Positions 1-6,138 of a stretch of 6,158 bases of DNA are shown here, piece by piece; position 1 is the stretch's first letter, and the number at the start of each line of letters is the position of its first letter. The stretch comes from Acetobacter sp. CAG:977 (GTDB lineage Bacteria; Pseudomonadota; Alphaproteobacteria; CAAGCB01; CAG-977): assembly GCA_000434295.1 (NCBI GenBank), contig HF994935.1:447231-453388 (forward strand), written 5' to 3'. Made by a program: the position numbers and the translations under genes. The notes under the pieces were generated by a model. That model was not told where the DNA came from, searched no databases, and saw only the letters and a list, made by a program, of their open reading frames with translations.

Positions 1-4
1 AAAC

Positions 5-30
5 CCGCCGCCGAATGCGGCGGTTTTTTT
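5..30 (+). terminator. Intrinsic terminator of an upstream gene
   Basis: A perfect 7-bp GC-only stem (CCGCCGC at 5-11 with GCGGCGG at 17-23) closes a 5-base loop and is followed at once by seven T residues (24-30). This is the standard layout of a Rho-independent terminator for + strand transcription. The gene it ends lies outside the window. It separates the operon starting at 107 from whatever is upstream. Read on the minus strand only three T residues follow the stem, so it is unlikely to act in both directions. Confidence 0.88.
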
Positions 31-40
31 ATTTATGTGC

Positions 41-70
41 TGGCGATGGAGCGTGGTTTACTGGTATAAA
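41..70 (+). promoter_or_regulatory. Candidate extended -10 promoter for the operon
   Basis: An extended -10 element, TGGTATAAA at 62-70, matches TGnTATAAT except at the last base. The best -35 candidate is a poor one, TGGCGA at 41-46, with an 18-base spacer; a good extended -10 can make up for a weak -35. Transcription would start near 77, leaving a leader of about 30 bases before the ATG at 107. The position just after the upstream terminator supports it. No operator repeat is evident. Confidence 0.45.
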
Positions 71-91
71 TATAAGAAACGCTTTTTGAAC

Positions 92-101
92 GAAGAGGGG
101 G
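92..101 (+). promoter_or_regulatory. Ribosome binding site fixing the start at 107
   Basis: The purine run GAAGAGGGGG ends five bases before the ATG at 107. It decides between that ATG and an in-frame ATG at 35, which lacks such a site, lies upstream of the candidate promoter's -10 element, and would bury the signal peptide behind 24 extra residues. Confidence 0.7.
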
Positions 102-106
102 CTTTT

Positions 107-178
107 ATGACACAGAAGATTTCCGTTTTTTTTGCGGGGGCCGTTTTAAGCGTATTTGTATTATCGCCCGCGTTTGCG
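107..178 (+). other. Sec signal peptide coding region
   Basis: It encodes residues 1-24, with a short polar N-region containing Lys4, a hydrophobic stretch of Val, Phe, Ala and Leu, then Ser-Pro and the AFA motif before Gln25. This fits a signal peptidase I site. There is no twin-arginine motif and no lipobox. Confidence 0.85.
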
Positions 179-1192
179 CAAACGTCGGGAACAAATGCGG
201 ATGCCGACGGCAAAGAAAGCTCTATCTGGGATGACGATTCTTCGGGGGACAGCCGATTTTTTACGCGCAAGAAAGGACGTACGGCGGCGGATATAAAGCG
301 GGAAAAAGAAAAATTCGCTCCGAAAAAAAAGACGGCGACGAAATTCGTTTATACGGGACCGTCAAAAGAAGAAATTGCCAAGCAGGCACCGATAACGGCT
401 CAGCAAAATTTCAGGAAACTGTTGCCGCCCGTTTATGACTATCAATTTGAAAAAGTCGAATATGACGTCGATACGGACAGTTTTCGGGTTACGGGGCTGA
501 CGGCGCTTCCGAAATCCGAAGCTCAGCGTAAAAAAGGCATGTACGGAATAAAGGTCGGTTCGATAGAATTGTACAAGTACAATATCGGGGAACGCGGCGG
601 GACGAAACAAAATCCGTCGGGTCAGGCGATATTGTCGGAAATAGACGTTCCCGTTTACAATCAGAACGGCGTAAAATCAGGTCAGCTGAAGATCGAAAAC
701 TTGAAAATAACGGGACGTTTTCCGTATTTGATGGAAAAAGGCTCGGGCGTTTTGGATCAGGTTACTTTTTCCGGTTTGCGTTCAGAGAAAATCATAAACG
801 AGACGGTGTTGAACAACATTGTTCGGGCGAAGGTTTTTTCGGCGGACAGTGCGGATTTTACGAATTTAAGCGTTCCTGCGGGATTTATGGATTTATTAAA
901 GAACCAATCGTTCAAGGGATTTAATTTTACGTCTTCGGTCGTGAACGGAAAGCGCATAGGGACGCCTGCGGGGGCGGAAGCGGCGATGATATCGTATTCG
1001 TCGCGTTTTTTGGATTCCGATTTGGTAATGGGCGCCCGAATGGAAAAAGCCAAGAAGAAACCGATTGCGAATATGGAAGCCGTCAAACGTAATGTAACGG
1101 CGCATAAACAGTCTGTTGCGGAATTTGAGAAAGAATTCAGCGAACAACCGGCGCAACCGGCGTCGTCTGCGGCCAATCAAAAGAAACGTTGA
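107..1192 (+). CDS. Exported protein of unknown function, first gene of the coupling-ATPase operon
   Basis: I do not recognise a family. The 361-residue product begins with a Sec signal peptide: a Lys near the start, a hydrophobic core at about residues 5-19, and an Ala-Phe-Ala cleavage site after residue 24. No lipobox cysteine or later membrane helix is seen, so a soluble periplasmic or secreted protein is inferred. The mature N-terminus (25-80) is low-complexity, first Asp/Ser-rich and then strongly Lys/Arg-rich. Residues about 100-280 form the likely folded core, with alternating hydrophobic stretches that suggest beta strands and a pentapeptide-like ADFTNLS at 249-255. The C-terminus (310-361) is charged, then Ala/Pro/Gln-rich and ends in basic residues. 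The stop is 15 bases before the pentapeptide gene, implying co-transcription with the VirD4-type ATPase gene two places downstream. A role in a type IV secretion machine is inferred from position only. The start at 107 is chosen for its ribosome binding site and signal peptide. Confidence 0.88.
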   Translation: MTQKISVFFAGAVLSVFVLSPAFAQTSGTNADADGKESSIWDDDSSGDSRFFTRKKGRTAADIKREKEKFAPKKKTATKFVYTGPSKEEIAKQAPITAQQNFRKLLPPVYDYQFEKVEYDVDTDSFRVTGLTALPKSEAQRKKGMYGIKVGSIELYKYNIGERGGTKQNPSGQAILSEIDVPVYNQNGVKSGQLKIENLKITGRFPYLMEKGSGVLDQVTFSGLRSEKIINETVLNNIVRAKVFSADSADFTNLSVPAGFMDLLKNQSFKGFNFTSSVVNGKRIGTPAGAEAAMISYSSRFLDSDLVMGARMEKAKKKPIANMEAVKRNVTAHKQSVAEFEKEFSEQPAQPASSAANQKKR

Positions 1193-1207
1193 CGGAGCAT
1201 TCGTTTC

Positions 1208-2668
1208 ATGGAAGGTGATGCCGCGAAAACAGCCGCCGAACAGGCAAGGGCGCCTAACCGTCCGAAACCGTCCAGCGCGCTTTATAAAAGGCCTCAGCCC
1301 AAAGTGGTCGAGGCGGACGACGGCACGTCTTCTTATGTGGCGGGCGTTAAAATAACGGATACTTTGGCGGAACGGAAAAACCGTTTTTCGGGATGGGAAA
1401 ACGATCCCCGCGCCGTGGAAGCCGTTAATGGTTTGGCAGAGGGTACGTCTTTTAGCGGCGCGGATTTTTCAGGGGTGAATTTTTCGGGCGCCACCCTGTC
1501 GTTTGCGGATTTTTCGGGTGCGGATTTAAAGAACGCCGACCTGTCGGGCGTCGATTTGCGCGGAGCCGATTTGCGCGGAGCCGACTTGCGCGGCGTCAAT
1601 CTGGAAGAAGCCAATCTGGAAGGCGCTAATTTGGAAGGCGCATTGCTGGACGGTGCGTATTTAAAGAACGCGTTGATTTCGGGGGCAAAGCTTTCAAAAC
1701 AGGCTTTGAACGAACTGGAACGGATGCAACAGCTTCAGCTTCAGGCGGAAGAAGGCAAGCTGGATCTTCGCAAAGTGAACTTAAAATACTTGGATTTGCG
1801 CCGTTTGGATTTGCGCGGTGTTGATTTGACGGGCATTGATTTATCCGGGGTTAATCTGGTCGGCGTTAATCTGACGGGCGTAAAGATTGATCCGATGTAC
1901 TTGGACGGGACGCATGCGTTTAAGCAGATGCCGGGTCGGCGTTTGGATATTCGGAAAGGCAATCTGGCAGGAGCGGATTTAACGACGGCGAATATGGTAA
2001 AATCGCAAAAAGCGGAACTGGATATTTTGAAAAAAAGACGCCGCGAAAAGCAGGCGAAAGCCGAAGAAGTCGCGGCAGAAATGACGCGGATTGCGGCGGA
2101 AAACGAACGGCGCCGTTTGGCGGAAGAACAAGCCGTCATGGCGGAAATCCAAGCCAGAGAAGAAGCCAAACGCCAAGCTCAGGAAGCCGCACTGCGTGCC
2201 GCAGAAGAAGCGCGGCTTCGCGCGGAAGAAGCAAAGAGACAAGCGGAAGCTGCGGCTTTACAGGAACCTGCGCCCGTGTTTGCGTCTGCTTTGCAGGCAC
2301 AGGAAGACGTTGCGGAAAAAAGCCACGAAAGCGAGCTTGATATTTTAAAAGAACGCCGCCGTCAACAAGCCAGCGTCGAAGAAATGAAGGAACGCCTTCA
2401 AGACGTTGTTTTGGAAACGGTTTCCGAACGCGACAGGATCATGAAACGCCCGTTGCATCGTCCGCGTCGCAAAGAAGAATTGCCGCCCAGCAAATATGAT
2501 TTTCCGATTTTGTATCCCGTCGAGGCAGAGGAAAAACCTTCGAAAACGGCATCGGCAGTCAAAGAAATGTCAAAAGTCGCGGAAAAAGTTACATATCATG
2601 TAAAGCAGGCATTTCGCAAAATTATGCCGCGCCGTTCGCGCATCAATCGCCAAAGGCAAAGGGGTTGA
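1208..2668 (+). CDS. Pentapeptide-repeat / coiled-coil protein with arginine-rich C-terminus
   Basis: This 486-residue protein has no signal peptide or membrane helix and is probably cytoplasmic. Residues 1-80 are polar and probably disordered. Residues 82-161 hold about sixteen A(D/N)LxG-type pentapeptides, which in this fold form a right-handed quadrilateral beta helix. A helical, Gln/Glu-rich linker (162-184) precedes about eight more repeats (187-227) and a short remnant (246-263). Residues 266-350 are almost all Ala, Glu, Arg, Lys and Gln, predicting a long single helix or coiled coil, with EEAKRQA at 318-324 and again at 340-346. The motif ELDILK-x-RRR occurs at 270-279 and 376-385, flanking the coil. 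The C-terminus (465-486) is strongly basic and contains RxRxR. Function is unknown. The 3-base gap to the VirD4-type ATPase suggests a partner, adaptor or translocated substrate (inference). GGAG at 1194-1197 lies ten bases before the ATG, slightly far. The coding sequence is intact. Confidence 0.9.
   Translation: MEGDAAKTAAEQARAPNRPKPSSALYKRPQPKVVEADDGTSSYVAGVKITDTLAERKNRFSGWENDPRAVEAVNGLAEGTSFSGADFSGVNFSGATLSFADFSGADLKNADLSGVDLRGADLRGADLRGVNLEEANLEGANLEGALLDGAYLKNALISGAKLSKQALNELERMQQLQLQAEEGKLDLRKVNLKYLDLRRLDLRGVDLTGIDLSGVNLVGVNLTGVKIDPMYLDGTHAFKQMPGRRLDIRKGNLAGADLTTANMVKSQKAELDILKKRRREKQAKAEEVAAEMTRIAAENERRRLAEEQAVMAEIQAREEAKRQAQEAALRAAEEARLRAEEAKRQAEAAALQEPAPVFASALQAQEDVAEKSHESELDILKERRRQQASVEEMKERLQDVVLETVSERDRIMKRPLHRPRRKEELPPSKYDFPILYPVEAEEKPSKTASAVKEMSKVAEKVTYHVKQAFRKIMPRRSRINRQRQRG
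1451..1690 (+). repeat. Coding tandem repeat, pentapeptide block 1
   Basis: About sixteen consecutive 15-base units encode residues 82-161 with the five-residue rhythm in which Leu or Phe is central and Ala or Val comes two residues before it (for example FSGAD, LRGAD, LEGAN). Most units have diverged, but 1553-1567 and 1568-1582 are identical 15-mers and 1583-1597 differs from them at two bases, indicating recent duplication or conversion. Sixteen units would give about four turns of beta helix. Confidence 0.9.
1760..1888 (+). repeat. Coding tandem repeat, pentapeptide block 2
   Basis: It encodes residues 185-227, about eight pentapeptide units (LRKVN, LKYLD, LRRLD, LRGVD, LTGID, LSGVN, LVGVN, LTGVK). 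The position that is Ala in block 1 is mostly Val, Leu or Ile here, so the two blocks have separate histories or packing. A short further run resembling pentapeptides follows at residues 246-263 (1943-1996). Confidence 0.85.
2003..2257 (+). other. Region encoding a long charged helix / coiled coil
   Basis: Residues 266-350 consist almost wholly of Ala, Glu, Arg, Lys and Gln with no Pro or Gly. EEAKRQA repeats 22 residues apart, equal to two 11-residue (hendecad) periods, as in long rod-like helices of the TolA type. This is composition and periodicity, not homology evidence. It would form an extended arm linking the pentapeptide domain to the basic C-terminal part. Confidence 0.7.
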
Positions 2669-2671
2669 GGC

Positions 2672-4870
2672 ATGGCTGTATCGCATTATTCCCAATATCC
2701 TGTCGCCCCGTCGCGCAAAGACGAGCAATATTTTGAATATTATCAGGCGTTTGACTGGGTAACGCACGGCATCATTTATTCTTTTTTGGTTTCGGTGGTT
2801 TTGTCTTTTATCGCGATGCCTTTGGGACATTTGGTCGAACAGGGGTTTTCCGCGAAATCGTGGGGAACGATTAAGAATTTTTATGCGTATGTTTCCGACC
2901 ACCCGACGTATTTTATTAAAAGCTATTTTAAATGGATGCAAAATTTTGCGGCAGATCCGTTCAGGAATTTTGCGATATGGATACCGTCATTGCCTTTGTT
3001 GTCTTTTGTGACCGGGACGATTATCGCGTTTTCGACGAACCCTTATTATTTTGAAACTCAGGCGATGGGTAACGGTCGTCTGGCGGACGAACGCGATGTT
3101 AAAAAGATGGGGTTGTGGAACGGATTTTTGTTTGTTTTGGGGTCGTGGAAGGGGCGGCTTTTAAAAATGAACGAATATATGTCCGTTTTGTGCGTTGCGG
3201 CATCGGGAGCCGGTAAAACGGCGGGAGTCGTCGTGCCGTCCATTTTGGAATCGGACAAGATGTCTTTGATTATCAATGATACCAAAGGCGAGCTGTTTCC
3301 GTTGACTTCGGGATACAGAGCTTCTTTAGGTCCCGTTTTCAGAATAAATTTTTGCGCGGTTGACAATCCTGCCGAAGGCGTTTTTTGGCCGACATGGAAT
3401 CCTTTGGGCGCGGGAGATTTGCCTCCGCCGTGTCCGGGGCGTCAGGCGTATATCGGCGGCTTGGCGTATTTTTTGCTGGGCGACGGTCCCGAAGGGACGG
3501 ACCCGTACTGGATCAAGGCGGGACGTTCGGCATTGGAAGGCTTTATCAACTACATCTGCGATAAGTGCGACCAAGCTCGGGCGAACGATTATTTCCTGCA
3601 ACGCTTATACGAAGACGCTTTGGATGACGAAGATTTGGAAGTTTTGGAAACGTACTATGTCGCGATGGAAAAAACGCCCGAAGTCCGTGAGGCAATTCGC
3701 AACGTTCGCAAGGGCAAGGTAACGCTGAAAAATTATTTGCCGATCGGTAAATGGGACCCGATACCGGAAGCATGGATCGGGCGCCAGTCAAGCTTTCCGA
3801 TGTTGATGGACTTTATTACGGCGATGCAGCTGGAAGTAACTTCCGAACTTCGAGCGCGTCGCGAAGCCGGAGATCCCGTCGCGTTCAAGACCGATATTTG
3901 GGCAAAAATACTCGAAGATACGATAGAAGAAGCCGCTTATTACGGCTATAACCGGCGTGCATTGGTCGAGCTGAACCAAATATTGGCATTGCCGAAAACG
4001 CAACGTTCTTCGGTATTATCGATGGCTTTGTCCGGCTTGGCGCCGTTTAAGAACGCGGCGATACGCACGCGCATGGCATCGGGCGATTTTGTCAGCGTTG
4101 ATCAGCGCGGCATGAAGAATCCAGAAACCGGGGAATGGGAGCCCGTGACCTTTTATCTTTGCGGTCCCGAAGACGCGATGTCTTCAACGATGCTAAGCAT
4201 GTTTTTAAACATGAATTCAGGAACGTTGACGATTTTTGCGCCGTCCGAAGGTCCGTGCGGTCCGTTTCCGCTGTTATACATATTGGACGAATATCCGTTT
4301 ATACCGTCGTTTTGCGTCGCGGACGGCATAGGCATCGGTTATGCGAAACAGTATGCGTATTTGTTGACGTGTCGTGATTTATCGGAACTTTCGGCACGTT
4401 ACGGCGGAGCCGTCGAAACGATTATCGGCAATACGGGCGCCAAAATTTTTATGCGCGTCAACAACGAAGGGACGGCGGCACGTTTGGACGGTATGATAGA
4501 AAAACAAACGAAAGTCGTTGTTTCGACCAGCCGCCGCGAAGGCTTGGGCGTTGATTCAAATCCGTTTGAACATAACCTGAGCTACGGCGTTGTTGCCGAT
4601 GCGATTATCGGAGTGTCGGGGATGTTAAATATGCCGTTCGGGACGCAATACGCGGTTATTCAAAAGAACCACCATCATCCGATAAAGCTTAAGACTCCGT
4701 TTTACTTTAACGATCGCAAGATGATGCAAAAGACGAAGATGGCGCCTTCGGCATTTTTGCCGGAACGCATATACGCGAATCGCAACGAAGAAGACAAGAT
4801 GCCGCCTGCGGAAATGTCCGTTGACAAATCCTATGATCAGACGCTTTCTTTGGCGGATCAGGGGTATTAA
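2672..4870 (+). CDS. virD4: Type IV coupling ATPase, VirD4/TraG family
   Basis: This is the inner-membrane ATPase that recruits substrates (effectors or relaxase-DNA) to a type IV secretion or conjugation channel. Two hydrophobic helices at about residues 31-52 and 99-120 flank a loop of roughly 45 residues. The Walker A loop AASGAGKT is at 176-183. It is followed by the family signature NDTKGEL (202-208), TSGYRASLG (212-220), WNPL (242-245) and YW (279-280). Residues about 290-430 correspond to the all-alpha insertion. Walker B is LLYILDE (534-540), with Asp539 and Glu540. The later conserved block (about 563-609) has R568 where VirD4/TraG proteins usually have Gln. A polar acidic tail (about 700-732) closes the protein. 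At 732 residues it is somewhat longer than classical VirD4. AAAGGGG at 2658-2664, inside the previous gene, is the ribosome binding site. The symbol is a family-level name: TraG would be equally fair, and whether it serves conjugation or effector export cannot be told here. Confidence 0.93.
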   Translation: MAVSHYSQYPVAPSRKDEQYFEYYQAFDWVTHGIIYSFLVSVVLSFIAMPLGHLVEQGFSAKSWGTIKNFYAYVSDHPTYFIKSYFKWMQNFAADPFRNFAIWIPSLPLLSFVTGTIIAFSTNPYYFETQAMGNGRLADERDVKKMGLWNGFLFVLGSWKGRLLKMNEYMSVLCVAASGAGKTAGVVVPSILESDKMSLIINDTKGELFPLTSGYRASLGPVFRINFCAVDNPAEGVFWPTWNPLGAGDLPPPCPGRQAYIGGLAYFLLGDGPEGTDPYWIKAGRSALEGFINYICDKCDQARANDYFLQRLYEDALDDEDLEVLETYYVAMEKTPEVREAIRNVRKGKVTLKNYLPIGKWDPIPEAWIGRQSSFPMLMDFITAMQLEVTSELRARREAGDPVAFKTDIWAKILEDTIEEAAYYGYNRRALVELNQILALPKTQRSSVLSMALSGLAPFKNAAIRTRMASGDFVSVDQRGMKNPETGEWEPVTFYLCGPEDAMSSTMLSMFLNMNSGTLTIFAPSEGPCGPFPLLYILDEYPFIPSFCVADGIGIGYAKQYAYLLTCRDLSELSARYGGAVETIIGNTGAKIFMRVNNEGTAARLDGMIEKQTKVVVSTSRREGLGVDSNPFEHNLSYGVVADAIIGVSGMLNMPFGTQYAVIQKNHHHPIKLKTPFYFNDRKMMQKTKMAPSAFLPERIYANRNEEDKMPPAEMSVDKSYDQTLSLADQGY

Positions 4871-4947
4871 AATCTTTAGATTATCTGTTCAAATGATTTT
4901 AAATGTGGTATGACAGCGTCAGTTTTCAGTTAAGAAAGGACTTCAAG
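4871..4947 (+). promoter_or_regulatory. Intergenic region with weak candidate promoter for fprA
   Basis: This 77-base AT-rich gap has no GC-rich hairpin with a T run, so the ATPase operon has no visible terminator here. An extended -10-like TGGTATGAC lies at 4906-4914. The best -35 match at 17 bases (TGTTCA, 4886-4891) is poor. If used, transcription would start near 4921, about 27 bases before the ATG. A small inverted repeat, AATCT-TT-AGATT, sits at 4871-4882; it is too tight for an RNA hairpin and at most an operator half-site pair. I find no convincing FNR or NorR site. Confidence 0.3.
4933..4940 (+). promoter_or_regulatory. Ribosome binding site fixing the fprA start at 4948
   Basis: AGAAAGGA ends seven bases before the ATG at 4948. 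It favours that start over an in-frame ATG at 4903, which would add 15 residues not expected at the N-terminus of FprA proteins and has no such site. Confidence 0.75.
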
Positions 4948-6117
4948 ATGAAAGCAGTCGAGATAAAACCGGGAATTTACTGGGTCGGCGTTAAAGATTG
5001 GAATTTGCGCGAGTTTCACGGATACAGCACGTCTCGCGGTTCGACGTATAACGCTTACCTGATTATGGATGAAAAGGTGACGTTGATTGACGGCGTAAAG
5101 GCGCCGTTTACGGATTTGATGATGCAGAAAATCGCTTCCGTCATTGATCCCGCAAAGATTGACGTTGTGATTTGCAATCATGTTGAAATGGATCATTCGG
5201 GAGCGTTGCCCGCCGTTATGGAAAAAGCCAAAAACGCGACGATGTATTGCCCCGCGGCAGGCGAACGCGGACTTGGTTTGCATTACGACACGTCGTCTTG
5301 GAAAATTCAGACGGTCAAAACGGGCGACACCTTGAATATCGGCAAGCATACTTTGTCGTTTACGCTGATGCCGATGGTTCACTGGCCCGATTCCATGATG
5401 ACCTATATGGCAGACGAAAAGATTTTGTTCCCGAACGACGCATTCGGTCAGCACTATGCTTCGGACGAGATCTTTGACGATGAAAATTTGGACATCATTA
5501 TGGACGAAGCCAAAAAGTACTACGGCAACATCGTCATGCCTTACGGGGCTCAGGTTCAAAAAGTTCTGGAAGCGGCTTCAAGTCTGGATATTGAAACCAT
5601 TGCGCCCAGTCATGGCGTCATTTGGCGTAAGCATATTCCCGAGATTGTCGCGAAGTACGTTAAATGGTCAAGTTACGGCCATGACGAAGATCGTGCCGTC
5701 GTTGTTTATGATTCGATGTGGGGATCAACGGAACAAATGGCGCGTACGGTTGCGTCGGCTTGGGGCGAAAAGGGGCTGAAAGTTAAGATATGCTCTTTGA
5801 AATACGCTCATATTTCGGACGTTATCAACGATATCGTCGAAGCAAAGTACGTAGCGTTCGGTTCTCCGACGTTGAATTCCGGCATTTTGCCGACGATGAG
5901 CGGTTTCGTGTCTTACATGAAGGGCTTGGGCTTTAAGAACAAGACGGCATTTTGTTTCGGATCATACGGCTGGAAGAAAGGCGTAATGAGCGAAGTCGAA
6001 GATGTTGTCAAAACATTGGGTTGGTCTGTTCCCGAACCGTGCGTCAGCATTAACTATCGTCCGACGGAACAATCGCTGTCCGAATTAAAAGCGGCGGCGG
6101 AACGCGTTATAAAGTAA
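4948..6117 (+). CDS. fprA: FprA-type flavodiiron protein (oxygen / nitric oxide reductase)
   Basis: This cytoplasmic class A flavodiiron protein reduces O2 to water and/or NO to N2O with electrons passed through FMN to a non-haem diiron centre. The N-terminal metallo-beta-lactamase-like domain (about 1-245) keeps every expected iron ligand: H78, E80, D82 (with H83) in NHVEMDH, H145 in VHWPDSM, D164 in NDAFGQH, and H222 in SHG. The C-terminal flavodoxin domain (about 248-389) has the FMN phosphate loop DSMWGSTE at 255-262 and a second FMN-contact stretch around FGSPTLNSG (304-312). At 389 residues it is full length for the plain FprA form, with no fused rubredoxin or flavin reductase domain. 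A separate electron donor such as rubredoxin must be encoded elsewhere. The sequence resembles FprA of strict anaerobes, so lateral acquisition is possible but untested. Preference for O2 or NO cannot be read from the sequence. It follows the coupling ATPase gene by 77 bases; a functional link is not evident. Confidence 0.96.
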   Translation: MKAVEIKPGIYWVGVKDWNLREFHGYSTSRGSTYNAYLIMDEKVTLIDGVKAPFTDLMMQKIASVIDPAKIDVVICNHVEMDHSGALPAVMEKAKNATMYCPAAGERGLGLHYDTSSWKIQTVKTGDTLNIGKHTLSFTLMPMVHWPDSMMTYMADEKILFPNDAFGQHYASDEIFDDENLDIIMDEAKKYYGNIVMPYGAQVQKVLEAASSLDIETIAPSHGVIWRKHIPEIVAKYVKWSSYGHDEDRAVVVYDSMWGSTEQMARTVASAWGEKGLKVKICSLKYAHISDVINDIVEAKYVAFGSPTLNSGILPTMSGFVSYMKGLGFKNKTAFCFGSYGWKKGVMSEVEDVVKTLGWSVPEPCVSINYRPTEQSLSELKAAAERVIK

Positions 6118-6138
6118 GATCGGATTTTAAGAAAGGGC

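Noticed and set aside
35..106. Upstream in-frame ATG extending the first gene by 24 residues
   Set aside because: It begins just after the terminator T run and upstream of the likely promoter's -10 element, has no ribosome binding site, and would hide a well-formed signal peptide.
1451..1690. Tandem 15-base units considered as a CRISPR or non-coding satellite
   Set aside because: There are no unique spacers, the period is a multiple of three, and the units stay in frame as pentapeptides.
1741..2169. Open frames on the minus strand opposite the pentapeptide gene (also 1333-1614)
   Set aside because: Their Lys/Ser/Pro-rich repetitive translations are the mirror of the pentapeptide codons; no start signals or recognisable fold.
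2003..2257. Possible TolA identity for the coiled-coil part of the second protein
   Set aside because: The resemblance is only Ala/Glu/Lys/Arg composition. The N-terminal membrane helix and C-terminal domain of TolA are absent, and pentapeptide repeats are not part of TolA.
2672..4870. Assignment of the ATPase to the type IVB DotL/IcmO group
   Set aside because: The KGEL, TSGYR, WNPL and YW signatures fit the VirD4/TraG group, and no other Dot/Icm gene is in the window. A tree would be needed to exclude it fully.
4871..4882. Inverted repeat AATCT-TT-AGATT just after the ATPase stop codon considered as a terminator
   Set aside because: The two-base spacer is too short for an RNA loop, the stem is AT-rich, and no T run follows.
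4930..5559. Open frame of 209 codons on the minus strand
   Set aside because: It lies wholly antisense to fprA apart from a few bases, and fprA has all catalytic residues. The antisense translation shows no domain and arises from the codon bias of the real gene.
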